From: Albula goreensis
Lineage: Eukaryota > Chordata > Actinopteri > Albuliformes > Albulidae
Length of the DNA stretch: 64,000 nucleotides
NCBI GenBank assembly: GCA_022829145.1
Contig: CM040746.1
Location: 31,762,212-31,826,211, forward strand
Direction of reading: 5' to 3'
Below, piece after piece: positions 31,076-43,505 of this stretch (positions within the stretch are counted from its first letter, which is position 1; every line of letters begins with the position of its first letter). The translations under genes were made by a program, and so were the position numbers. The notes beneath the pieces are model-generated. The model had not been told where the DNA came from. It did no database searches and saw only the letters and a list, made by a program, of their open reading frames with translations.

Positions 31076-32669
31076 GCCACATATGAAGTTGTGCGTGTGT
31101 ATATAAGCATGCCTGTCCCTCTTTGCGCATGTGGGTGTGCTTGTGTGTGGGTTTGTATTTATGTGCTTGCATATTTGTGTGAGTGTGAATAGTTTCCCGC
31201 ACCACATCTGCCTGTCTGCATTTGTGCTTGTTTTATTGGTTACTGTCTGTCTTTCCACTGGTTTTCATGCATGACTGTGGGAGCAGATTTGGTCTTCTTG
31301 TCTGAATTTTAGCGTCTGTCCATCAGTGAGCATAATGCATCTTCAATTGGGATAGTTATCTGTGGAGTTTCTTGCTAATATGACATAGTAAAATGTTCTA
31401 CATCCATTCAACTCTAACAGGGTTTATATGATCCCAAGATGGATCGCATATACACTATTGGATAAATAATGTACAGTATCAGAGCTGATTTTACTGTATA
31501 TACACAGGTTGTCCTGGGACGCTGGCGTATGCCTCTTCATTTGCCCCGGCACTCACACCCCCCATGGGGTTCTGACATGCTCAAAGCATCTGCTCACAAC
31601 CGCCCCCTGTTCCAGCACAACTCAGCTCACGCCAAACACAGGGCACGGGGCACAGGTCCTGTCCAGAAGGAGGGGCAGATCGCAGCAAATATGGAGAAAT
31701 TAGGAGACTCTACCCAGGGAAACAGAGCATAACCATGCTGGAGAGACTCTGCCAGCCGCACTTCACTGTGGGTGAAATCTCTCCTCGACAGCCAGGCTGC
31801 AATCCCACACAACACAGCAGGCTCTACTGCACGTCCTTTTGGCTGTGACACCAATGTGACAGCTCTGCTAACAAAGGGCACTTATGCATCTGAACCCAGC
31901 TATGTATAAGACATCGTCCTCATATCACTTTGATTAGGAATACGGCAGTCGTTATCGTAATCAGTCACTTCAGCTCTTGAAATGGCTGCATGCTTTCCGG
32001 TGATGATTTCACGATGGTTCCAGTGGAACCACAGTGCTATACATGTGAAGGTGACATCACAAAGGCTCTGGACTCTCTCATCTCAATGGCCTCCATTGAG
32101 GACACAGTGAGGTGATGCAATGAATTAGTACCAAATTCTGTCCATTTCACTGCTTGTAAACAATGGTTACGTAACCATGACATGTTTCCAACCTGAGGGA
32201 ACAGTATGCATTATGGGTCTTTTTTCTCTGAGAAAACTGCAGTAGACAAAGCAGCTTGCAATTCTTTAAATCCACTGGCAGATGCTGCAGATTAGGTGCA
32301 ACATCGCAATGTCTTTAATGGCATTTAATGAGATCCTGTGCCCTGTTGACCCTTGATTTTACAGAACTCCCCACCCTTACTGAACTGACTGTTGCACATT
32401 ACCAAGCCACATGGCAGATTTTTCTAGTCATTTTGCGGTGCTCTTTAAAGTTAAACCTCATATCATCCTACAGCGAGTGGCAGGACTGCGTAACTGTGTT
32501 TTAATTAGAATGTGACTAACAGGTTCCACATCCCACTCCGGGATTATCAGGGAAGGGGCTGGCTGGATGACAGCTCCCTTCATCTGGGATCAACTGGCTC
32601 AGTGCCAGGCTCTGCTTTTAATTTTCATATTTGTCATTAACGTGGCAGAGATAGCATTGACTGCACGAT

Positions 32670-32670
<1 letters not shown>

Positions 32671-32737
<67 letters not shown>

Positions 32738-32848
32738 TTTGTGAGCACAAATGAATGTGTGCTTACTTATGTGTGTGTGTGTGTGCCTATGTGAGCACAA
32801 ATGAATGTGTGCTTACTTATGTGTGTGTGTGTGTGTGTGTGTGTGTTT
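32671..32848. repeat. Compound (GT)n with duplicated 50-bp unit
   Basis: A pure TG run of about 65 bases at 32671-32737. Two copies of GAGCACAAATGAATGTGTGC plus TTACTTATG follow at about 32742 and 32793, then another TG run to 32848. The interruption was evidently duplicated together with TG repeats. Confidence 0.92.
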
Positions 32849-33035
32849 GTTTGTCTCATGTTTTAATCTGTCTCTACCTGTTTTTGTTTGCCATTTGTGT
32901 GCATGTGGGTGTGCCCCAATGTCTGTCTGTCTTTGTACTCAGTGGTATGGGAATTGCATGGGGCTGATAACATAGCTACGGTATTTGTGGGTTTTTTGGC
33001 TTACCGCTGACAGACCTCTGGCAGCTGTGTGCGTT

Positions 33036-33380
33036 TACACAGCTATTACAACAAGTACTCATAATGACCCATTACAATTGCATTTACTCAGCCATTACAA
33101 ACCAAATCCTGCCAATTACCCATCAACCCTACTTTGACACAGTCAGTATAACAGGAGCTCACAATTACCCATCAGCACTAAGTCCACACGGACATTACTA
33201 AAAGCACTCATAGTCATCCATTGCATGGCATTTACAGAGTCATTGCAAGTATTCGTAATTACCCATCAGCACTGTCTCTACACAGTCATTACAAAACATA
33301 TACACATAAATACACATTAGCATTTCCTTTACTCTGTCATTACAAGTGTCCTCAATTAGCTATTAGCACTGCATTTACCA
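33036..33380. repeat. Degenerate tandem array, units of about 46-55 bp, about seven copies
   Basis: Repeated order of (C)ATTACAA, a CTCATAATTACCCATCAGCACT-like middle (shortened here to CCCATCAGCACT) and TTTACACAG. Unit starts lie near 33044, 33099, 33148, 33195, 33240, 33286 and 33338. The variation is too high for a recent expansion. It was not recognised as a known satellite. Confidence 0.7.
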
Positions 33381-35269
33381 CTGATATAAGGAGAGAGACA
33401 GGGGAAAACAAAATAAGAGAGAATGAGATGGGTGTATCAGAGGTTGAGAGAGAGAACGGCAACAGATGGGGCTTGAGGCAGAGCAAAGGATTGTTCATTG
33501 GAACCAGAAAAGAGAAAATCATTGAATTCTTTACACTAAATCCCATCAGACTGAGTAGGGACATCAGTATCAAGGTGCTAAAAAAGAAATGGTTTTCTCA
33601 AAAACGAACTGAGGTTTCATAACTTCTCATCACAAAATGGCAGGTTAGAACTGCTGTGGTGCTCTCTTTCACCATGTTGATGCTGTTCATCTTGTTCAGT
33701 GTTATTCTTGTCATCAGTCTAATCCAAACGTTGTGCATTATTGTGATGCAAATTACATCATAACAGATTGCATTAAATATCTTCCTTTGCCCAACTGACG
33801 GGTGTATCCTGGGAACTGATGTTCAATGCAGAAACAGCGTCATTATCGTATACAACGTATTATCTCGAGGCCGTCAAGGGGGAAGGATTTATCCGATGTG
33901 AGACAAAAATAATTTCTCACACCTTGTTTCACACCTAAGAGACATTTCAGAGGGTGATAGGCTTGAATTTGAATGCCAAATGTGAAAAGGCTTTTAGGCC
34001 TTTCAGTGTGTCACAGAAATTCACTCAGTTCTCCGGGCCCTTGTGTGAACTCTCCAAACACCTTGCCTCTGTTAGAAAAGGCTGCTTTCTGCTACCTTCC
34101 CCAAGGCTGGCGGAATAAGCTGCTGCATCTGGCAGTATAAAAACATTAATGGAGATGCTGGGGAGAGTCGGAGGCTGGAGTGCGGCCTGAGGCTTGTCCT
34201 GTGTATTCTTCAGCACTACTCAACACTGATGACTCTACCCATCAGACGGCATGTGACTGGGATCTTGAAGGGAGGTGTGGTCAATGACACTTCCTATAAA
34301 GGACGAGAGATGCTCCCAATGATCTGGCCTCTCTCTGTCCCGAGTAGAGCTAATTATCACTGATTTCAATGGACAAACTCGCCCAGCCGAGTAGCCAAAT
34401 TCAATATTTGGCCTCTCAATTTAAAGTGGCGGTGGGCGCTGCGTTGTTCTGGTGCATGAGGTGAGTTGCCTCAGAACTTTACTGAACACTTCTGGAGGTT
34501 TTTATTTAAAAAAAACATACTGGATATGCAGCTTATCCATGTATTTACTTGTTAGTACAAAATAATTGCTACACTTATAACTCATGTCAAACTGAAGAAA
34601 CAGCATCCAAACAGACTGAAGCATGTGTTATCCTGGAGGAGGCCATAACTGTTGAATACTGTACCTACACACTGGCAAAAAATGAATCTTACCAAAATTT
34701 ATTTAACTTTTAGTGACAAATATCAAAAAGTTCGGAATTTTGTCATATCCCACACAAAAATTGGTGTTTGCATTGGAGCTATCAGTATTATAATGGTGCT
34801 GTAATAGATACGCTGTGTAAAAAACAACATTTGCTGACATCACTTAATTTGATGAGCCTTAGAAACAGTGAAAACCCCAGACCCTAATGGCACACGCTGT
34901 CTGTACTGGTGTATGGCTGCAGGCACAGGTGCCTTTGGGGATTACACATTAGTGCAGTTATTGTGTGCCAATGCTGGTTACGTATGTCCAAGTTAACACT
35001 GCTCAGAGGAATTCTCCTCCTTGTCTGGGACCACCTCAGTATGGGCATGGCAAAGCCCCTGCACCAGCTAACCTAAGCTACATACCGTATGTTCAGACTG
35101 AGAGTAGATTCAACACACACCCTGGCCAAGAACACTTCCCTCAATAGTTAATGTGGCCTGACTATACAACCGCATAAGGAATATCTCCTGCAAACACAGT
35201 GCAGTTTATTTCAAGCTTATCTTATTATCTTTTTTTTTTTTATTTCCACAAAACAAATACAAAGCTTAG

Positions 35270-35320
35270 CATTACTGGATAAGAGCGTTGGCCCAAATGG
35301 CAATCATGTAATGTCATGTC
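35270..35320 (+). mobile_element. SINE 3'-tail fragment
   Basis: GGATAAGAGCGTTGGCCCAA followed by ATGGCAATCATGTAATGTC matches the ending of fish tRNA-derived SINEs (compare GGATAAAAGCATCAGCTAAA at 57453). No body is attached. Confidence 0.5.
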
Positions 35321-37338
35321 AGCTGTAAAGCCTAGTCAAAATATTTCCCATTTCAGGCATCCTTGATTTTAGGGTATTGGACCTTCTTTGTTAAAACATC
35401 TCAACACTGAAATCCTACCTTATCTCATTTTAGGGTAGCATTAAGCATTTTGCTCTGAAATGAGGGCCCTGGCCCGCAGCACCTCCGGTAAAGTTACGCT
35501 AACCTCGCCGCACGCTTTTTTTTTTTTCTCTGTATTTCATGTGATGTGCAGTTTTGTGCACTTGTTTTAGATCTTGGCACAGGGTTTAGAAGCCTTTTCT
35601 GTGACTCTGAACATGCTGTCAGACACTGCCAGGCAAGCAACCGTGAGTCACTGCGCTGTGAGTCACAGCTGTGGGAGTCAGGGGCTGGGACGGCTGACCT
35701 CCCTGTTTTCCACAGCCCGATCACGGTGGTCCCCACCCCCCTAAGGGAAATAATTACATTTTAATCTGACATTTTCTAATTATGGGTTTCCTCATCTGTT
35801 TATGTATTTATTTTTGTAAGTAAGAAGCCTTGTACAAATCACTGAGTGACTCAGGCAGGTTATGTTAACTCTGAATACAGCCTCCTTCTTCTGATCTCTC
35901 TGTTATATTTCACAGCTCTTTATACAACGTGCAGAGGACTGACTTATTTAGAGCTGACAATATAAAGTTAAAAAAAAGACCTCAGAGTTAAACGGAAGAA
36001 ATATTCTGGGGAAAATCATAAACATCTGTGAATGTAGTCTGTGAATATAGCACAAAATGAATTGTGTGCGTTTTTTAAAATAAAATATACCCTTAACACA
36101 GGCTTGAATTGTTTATTGTTCTTCTGCTGAATCACACAACCATCCACATGCAGTGAGACAGAGCTTTTCAGAGAGACACCTGGTAAGAACAGTGAAACTG
36201 ACAATGTGTCTCTGACAGCCATGTGTTTTGGTTCAGCCACATTTTCCTCACAGTCATCATGCTTAAACAAAGGGCAGTACAGACTGAATAAGACACTCAT
36301 TCTATACAATGCTAATACATTGTGCCCTTACATCTTAATAAGGCATTTGGAGAAGTGCCAGGGTTTTTTATTTGCTTGTTTTGATTTCTCACAATATTTA
36401 ACTATGGGGATGGGTGAAATTACTGGGAAGAGCTTTCTAGTAGAACACCTTCTAGTAGAGGGCTATGGGTTGGCAATGTGTAATGGAGTGGGAGACTTGT
36501 GTTGGTCTCCCACACTCGGTAAGTAAGCTCTTCCTTCCATTGTCTCCCACTCCACAACATAGTAAACTTACATTTTTTAGAAGTAGAACCTGCACATCTC
36601 TTCCTTTACTGTTATCACCATAGATTGCCATCATTAGCAGGGTGGTCTGCATTCTTAACATCAAGTCGTATGTCTCTCTTGTTGTACCTGAAAGTGTTCT
36701 ACTTTTCTGGCCTAATATAATTATTCATTAAAAAGGTGTAATTGTAGGTGTACGTGTAGTTGAAGGCAGAACACCCATAGCTAGTGCTGTGCCATAACCG
36801 GAGCCATATAAAATAAGGAAGTGCATAGCCTGGAAAAGAATGCAGGACTTCAACATCTGGTTTATGTATACATTTGTAGCATTGCTCTACCTTACATGTG
36901 CGATCACAAACATTACCATGGATTTTGAGGTCTATTTTATTCGTGTAAAATATTATTTAAGTATTTATGAGAAAAACTTAGTGACACAGGTTCAGACTGG
37001 AAGGCTGCAGGTGTAGACACGGCTGCTATTCCCTTGACTCTGGCACAAATTGTTTCAGTAAATAAAATCCAACTTTATTTAATATTTTGTAAACAAAAGG
37101 GCCATTTATGAGTCCCTTAACAGACTATCAGCAAAACATATAAACATACAAACAGTATCATCAATTGAGACCAAAACAACACACATGCCTTTAAAAAACA
37201 CCCCACTTTCAGGGCACGTATCTGTCCTTTACCGCATGCTATTCTTCCCATCCTGCCTTGCTCATTGAGTCGGAAAGTGTCTCCTGTTTGGTTAACAATG
37301 AGCATGCACGTGATCGTGCCAATGGGGGTTAGCATGCA

Positions 37339-37398
37339 TGTGTGTGTTTGTTTGGGTGTGTGTGTGTGTGTTCGCAAGCATGTGTGTGTGCGTGTGAG
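37339..37398. repeat. (GT)n-rich tract
   Basis: Interrupted TG dinucleotide tract in cnksr2 intron 1. Confidence 0.85.
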
Positions 37399-38509
37399 CG
37401 CATGCATGTTTTAATTGTTCATCCCTGAAAATGAAAAAGAGAACATGTCGATCTGGGTGGATGAAGTTTGGGCCAGTACATCCACCTCATCCCCCTGCCC
37501 CCCCATCACCCCCTCCCTTCTCCCTCACCTTGCTCCAGTAGGCTAGGGCTCCTTGGCAACTGTTGCTTGGCGACCAGGAGGCAAACCCTCCTTGGAGAAG
37601 CGAATCATTAGCGAAAGCCTTTCTCGGGAGCTAGGGTTTCCAGCGCAAGGATGTGGTAAAAGCACCCTATTCTTGATTTAACAAAAGCAAAGCAGCCACT
37701 CACTAGCTTTTGGAATCAAACTGAGCAAACCATATGTCTCTGGGTTTCCTGCCTCAGTTGCACACATTTATTTTCTGAATAAGCTAAATAAGAGCACTTC
37801 AAGACCAATACGCAGATTCCAACTGCCATCTGCTCAGGAGAAGGGAAACACCCCTTAATTCCCAGTCTGATTGCATTTTGCCTGCAGACCCTGATGGCTA
37901 AGGATGCCAGCTCTCCTGATGGGAATTCAGGAAAGCAGGTCAGCGCTGCTCACGGAACAGCCAGCCACAGTCAATCCAAGCGAAGCTGACACTATCAAGG
38001 GCACATCCGGTGGAGTGGAGAAGACAGCCGTTGTCTTTGCTTTGTTGTTTCCCCCCCTTTTTCTCCTCATGTACCATGAGGCCAAATTTCACACAAAAAT
38101 CTACATTTTTTTGTTTTGTCCACTTTTCCTACAATTTACGACAAAGAAGGATCACTTGGCACGATTTTGAAGCAGCCGAGAGCTCATCATGTGTTTCACA
38201 CAAATGAAGTGATTTGCAAATGCACATCAGGGGACATGTATGAAAATGCACAGACAGCCCAACTGACATTATATTTTATACATCCATCATGAGTTAGTTG
38301 ACAAGCAACTTGTTACGTCTCAAAGCAGCAGCATACGGTTAGCCAGTGTGTATTTAAGCCATTTATCACAATGACATGTGTTTCATGCCAGCTAACTAAT
38401 AGGGATTTGAATGGGTTCTTTTCCTCTCTGCAGCTTGGCAGTTCAGAATGCCTTAATGCAATATGGGCACAGGCACACGGTTGTCCTGGACACACCACCC
38501 ATTTACTTT

Positions 38510-38535
38510 ATGATGATGATGATGATGATGATGAC
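38510..38535. repeat. (GAT)n trinucleotide microsatellite
   Basis: About eight consecutive GAT/ATG triplets. Confidence 0.95.
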
Positions 38536-40250
38536 ATCATATGTTGTTTTTCATACTGGTTGTGAGAGCAAGAGAGAGAATAGAGAATGCACGATAGCAG
38601 TGAAGGGTAGCATGTTGAATAGTCTTTTATTTTAAAGATTTAGCTTTTAATTATTTAGTAAAAATACAAAATTTGCTTCAGGTAGTTGAAGCACCTATTT
38701 CACCTCTCCAACTTAACATGTTATTAGCTGCATACACATTAACAATACAATGAATTCGTTATGAAGATAGCTACAAAAAACCAGAGGGAGCAATGCACAG
38801 AGCCTCTGATGAAACAATTCCTGCTATCAGGCAATATACCTGCAGATAGCCAGCACTACAGCATGTGGTTAGCTAAGCAGACTGATAAAGATGCATTTTT
38901 AGTCAGAATTTTGTTGATGAAATTAACACGGTATATATTGCACATATCTCCTTGCAAGAATTTGCCATGCTATTCACTTAATATGTACACTGCCTGCAAT
39001 AGCCATACCTCAACACAAACTCAATAACCCCTCTGTCTGCAAATATAACAATATCATACATATAATAACTGCATATAAATTTAATAATAACTATTCAGGC
39101 TATCAATGCCATCAAATTGACGGAGGTAACACTACAAGAGTCGGAATAATTTCCTTATACAATATCTAATAATGACTATAGATGTCAACATGAAGTAAGA
39201 TGACTGTGTTTTAATAACTGTGTCATATATGTAAAGATAACTGCTGTATAAATGAATTTCTGTGTTGATCCTGAATGTCTGAAAACATAAAGCATCCATA
39301 TTTTTTATTGATTGTCATGCATGTCATGCAGAATGAAATGTATTACTGGCTGTTACCCCCTTTAACTTACAAAATTCACTAGTCAAATTTTTGTTAAGTA
39401 AAAGTATTTATCAGGTAGTGGATACAGAACATAAAGCTACTAAGGTAAGCAATAAACTGCATGACAGCCACAAGATGCCATAAGCATTCACTGTGACACC
39501 AAGGAAGAAAAGATGGTTTGTGTTTCATCTAGGGAAATACAGCATATCCAAGTCAATGGTGACTGCAGTCAAAAAACACAAATCTGTCTAGCTTTTGTCC
39601 TGTCAAAACTCAACAACAAACAACCAGAGAGAGGACGTAAGAATAGCTAAGAATCTGAGATGTTGGAAACGGATGTTTGTAGCTTTTGAAACTGGACCCT
39701 AAACTACAACAACAAATAAATAAATAAGGTGCAAATAAATGGGCAAAACTGCAAAGTTTTCAATGTTTATAATAAGGAAATAATCTGTATGAAATCTTGT
39801 TGTATTTTAGCCCACTGATGCTTGTATCTGCACCTTACCAATTGTTGTACAGTAGATATTTGCTCATTTATTATAAGTATAGTGTATTATGACAAGCCTA
39901 ATGGATATGATTGTGCATAATGTGATGCTTTTTGAACACAGTCCATTTATTGAGCATATTGTTCATGAGTGGGGATTTGTAGGCAGCTGTTAGGTTCATC
40001 ATTTATAAAAAAAAAAAAATCATAATTGTCTGCTTTAATAGCAGTGTTTATAATACCCCCGATGTTAATACAAGGTTATACAATGAAACAGAGATCCAGA
40101 GTACTCAGTAGAAGTCATTTGTTGTCATTCATGAAATTGAATGACAGAAAATGATTATATATAACTCAAAATGGATTCAAAATGGAATGATTCAAGATTC
40201 TACTCAAAGAATGAAGAATAAAAAGATGATATATTTCTGAATATATGCAG

Positions 40251-40399
40251 ATTTCACTAGAAACATTCTCAGACAATGGAAGGAATAAAATTGAAATGCT
40301 TTTATAAGTGGTGCGGTGTAGTGCTTGTACACTGGTTTTGGGCTTGGAGTCCTAAGGGGGAGAGGAGTGCAGATATTCTTGTAAAAGAAGAGGACCCCC
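40251..40399 (-). repeat. Ngaro split repeat B2 (149 bp)
   Basis: Outer 3' terminal copy of B1. Its outer edge is ATTT, abutting flanking genomic ATATATGCAG. Confidence 0.95.
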
Positions 40400-40448
40400 C
40401 TATAGGAAAACACATAATTAGGAAAGGAGGTGATGGGGAGGAGGTGGG

Positions 40449-40577
40449 ATGCCAGAAATGCAAAGCACGATGGGAGCTAGGTACGTGGTGTTTATATACT
40501 TGGGTGGAGACCGGAATTGATTATAGGGCGTTGTCTGAGAATGATTCTCCCGAACTTTGTTTTAACAAACTCCATTT
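40449..40577 (-). repeat. Ngaro split repeat A2 (129 bp)
   Basis: Second copy of A1. It overlaps the start of B1 by the four bases ATTT (40574-40577) and is separated from B2 by 49 unique bases (40400-40448). Confidence 0.95.
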
Positions 40578-40722
40578 CACTAGAAACATTCTCAGACAAT
40601 GGAAGGAATAAAATTGAAATGCTTTTATAAGTGGTGCGGTGTAGTGCTTGTACACTGGTTTTGGGCTTGGAGTCCTAAGGGGGAGAGGAGTGCAGATATT
40701 CTTGTAAAAGAAGAGGACCCCC
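40574..40722 (-). repeat. Ngaro split repeat B1 (149 bp)
   Basis: Identical over 149 bases to B2 (40251-40399). It begins ATTTCACTAG on the plus strand and ends in a C run. It lies directly downstream of the tyrosine recombinase ORF, whose stop codon is at 40776-40778. Confidence 0.95.
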
Positions 40723-40775
40723 AAAGACTGCCAGCCAGGAAGATGTAGATGGTGGGACTGCAAAGAAAGAAAACG

Positions 40776-41752
40776 TTATTGGACCAGTGCGACGTGAGCG
40801 GAATGTAAGTCTGGAATGTTGAGTCGGATGTAGGATTGGAAGGCATCGGAGGACCAGCGACCCAGGCGTTTAATTAGGTGATCTGGTAGTCCGTTTTTTG
40901 CTGCGGTGGTGGCTGCTCCGATTCTGAAAGAGTGTGAGGAAAAAACGTTAGACGGAAAACCACATGCACACAGGACTGCTTTTAAATGTTTTGGAACCAA
41001 TGACGAGTTACGATTTTGCCAGTTTTGTCAATGAATAATGGAGAGGATGGAGAACTAGGGAGGTTGACGCGGTATTGGAGGTAGGAAGATAATATTTCAT
41101 ATGGGCTAACGGGTGAGTCGAGTTTGAAATAATGGATAAAACATCCCTTGCCGGATTGATCGGTTTTACTGAACTTGAGAAAATATTGGATGATCTCCTG
41201 GCTGATTACAGTGAGATCGGATAAACAGGGATGTATACTGGGGTTGAAGTAGGTGGATGTAGAGGTGAATTCGGAGCAGCGTAAGAATCCGAAGAATGCA
41301 AGCGTGAATAAGGTTGCTAGGGTGATGTCTGTATGTGGGTCGGAGTAGCCGGATCGGAGGAAATCTATGCAGTGAGTGAGTATGGGAAGCGTTATGGGAT
41401 TTCTGGAAGTTTGTACGCCTGGGTCTAGCCTTTGGAACCCTTTCAAGAGGAGTTGGATTTGAGGGTTGTGTATGTGAGGGCAATTGGAACCGAAAAGGAG
41501 TTTGTGGAAAAATTGTATACCACTTAGGTATACTCTGATGGTGGAGGTTTTGATTCGGAGATGAGAGTGGGCGAAAGTTATGAAAGAGGAGTATGTGACT
41601 AAGCTGAATGACGGGAATTGGAGGTTGTGATGGACATGGAATGACTTAAAGCAGTTCCAGGCGGTGTAGTAAGACTGAAGTGTGCGTGGTGATGAGGCTT
41701 GAAGGATTGTGTCGAGGGAGCGCAGGTGCAGGTGATGAAGGGGGTGATTCAC
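40776..41752 (-). pseudogene. Ngaro tyrosine recombinase (frameshifted)
   Basis: Encodes the recombinase that would insert the circular DNA copy. The upstream frame (41752-40982, 256 codons) has the N-terminal helical DNA-binding part and the first catalytic Arg in FFGFLRCSEF. The downstream frame (41000-40776) has HSFRIGAATTAA (His-x-x-Arg box), LGRWSS and the nucleophilic Tyr in FQSYIR. The catalytic set R...HxxR...W...Y is thus complete, but it is split by a one-base frame change at the four-T run 40989-40992 (plus strand). It directly follows the RT-RNase H ORF, whose stop overlaps the first codons here (41749-41752). Confidence 0.88.
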
Positions 41753-43345
41753 GGGAACGTTAGCTGTGAATAGGGAGGAACTGGAACCGGGTTGGTGTCT
41801 GCTTCTGGAGCCAAGGAGTAGAATTTCTGAAATCGGAAGCGAGAAAGACAGTCAGCAATTTCATTGTAATGACCCGGAACGTGAGCGGCGCGGATGATGA
41901 ACTGATTACGAACTGATGCCCAGGTGAGACGACGGAGGAGTGGCATGATGGCGTTCGAGCGTGAGCGACCTTTATTGATTATGTGGACGGTGGCTAAATT
42001 ATCCGAATGGATTAAGACGGTCTTTTGTTTCCATTCGGCACCCCAAATGACCGCGGCGGCGACCACCGGGTACAATTCGAACAGTGCGGATGAAGATTCG
42101 GAAGGGGGCAGAAAGGAGAACTCGACCGGCCATGGGGCTGCGAACCATCGGCCCTGGTAATAAGCACCGAAGCCCACGGAGGGGGCAGCGTCGGTGAATA
42201 ATTGCAGGTCAGTGGGAGACGAAACGTGGTCGTCATAGAAAAAAGAGACCCCGTTCCATTCTTTTAAAAAGAGGTGCCACAGCCGGAGTTCTTTTAGGCA
42301 ATAGGAGTCCAGCTCTACAACGTCTAGTAAAGACGGGACGGACGAGGCTAGGGAGAGCAAGTAAATATAAATGATCTACCGTGGGGAAGGACACGCATTG
42401 CAAATTTAAATGACCGAGAAGCGATAAAAGGTCTCTTTTTGTGCAGCGGGGGTTAGACAAGTGTCCGTGCAATGCTTCGCTAATCCGGTCTATCTTTTCT
42501 TTAGGGAGAGGCCCGGAGTTCTTTTTGTGTCGAGAATAATGCCCAAAAACTCTAGAGAAGTGGAAGGACCGAATGTTTTCCCTGCTGCCAGCGGGACACC
42601 GAGGTCGTGGAAGACCTGGAGCATGGAAGCAAGGCCGGACGCCGGGGGGGACGAGGGTGGCGTAATCGTCAAAAAATCGTCCAGCAGGTGGAGGACGAAC
42701 GGAACCTTGCGGCGATTTAAAAGAATCCAGCATATAGCCTCGGACATCGAAAATCTTAGGACTGCTCTTGCACCCGAAAGCTAGACGCACGGAAAAATAA
42801 AACCGTCGCGCCACCTGGCGCCGAAAAGGTGCCAGTAAAGGGGGTCGATTGGCATGATTTTAAAAGCAGAAGTCACGTCCGCTTTGGCTAACCACGAACC
42901 CCTGCCGGCGAGTTTAATGAGCCTGATTGCGTCGTCTACAGTGGAATAGTACAAGGAAAAATCTTCGGAGGGAATCAAACTATTGACACTCGGGATTACG
43001 GAGTCATGAGGGGCGGATAGGTCGAGTATTAGCCTTTTCTTGCCGGAGTATTTTCTAGTAGCAACGCCCAACGGATTGACTCGGAATACTGGAAAGGGGG
43101 GGTTGTCGAAAGGGCCAATCATGAAACCCGACTGGACTTCTTTGGCTAGAAGAGAATCCACCACGGCTGGCTCGGCTTCCGCCGATTTAAGGTTGGGACA
43201 AATAACCGACTGGGAGGGGAGCGAGACCAGGCCGGGGGAGAAACCGATCGAGAGACCCTGGAGCAAATACGATACGAAAGAGGCGTCCGGGTGACCGCAG
43301 AGGTCGGACCGAAGCCTGGAAATGTTAACTGGGGTGGAAAGGTAG
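41749..43345 (-). pseudogene. Ngaro reverse transcriptase-RNase H (frameshifted)
   Basis: Reverse transcriptase followed by RNase H. The RT N-terminal part is open from about 43345 (NISRLRSDLCGHPD...). SWLAKADVTSAFKIMPIDP supplies the first catalytic Asp. RLAFGCKSSPKIFD follows in a second frame, and the LLDDFLTI catalytic motif (equivalent of YxDD) lies in the first frame again at about 42690. The RNase H domain (42360-41749) has LFTDAAPSVGFGAYY, the Glu-containing ELYPVVAA, VLIHSDNLATVHIINKG and AAHVPGHYNEIADCLSR. Frame changes occur near 42810, 42745, 42500 and 42370. The last returns to the original frame, so only the RT middle is scrambled. Confidence 0.88.
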
Positions 43346-43505
43346 CGTAATAGTCAAGCCTGATCGAGAGGGAGGGGACGGCGTTTAACAGGGCACACAA
43401 GAAACGAATGAGCGCCTGCGCAGAAGCAGCAAATATGGAGTAGCCTGCAGACATTGCGAACGCATTGGCTGTAATTAAAATTGTTACAAACCTCCCTTCC
43501 CCTAC

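Noticed and set aside
36485-36555. Inverted repeat TGGAGTGGGAGAC / GTCTCCCACTCCA
   Set aside because: The 13-bp arms are separated by a loop of about 40 bases, with an extra partial copy in the middle. It is too weak to call a functional hairpin.
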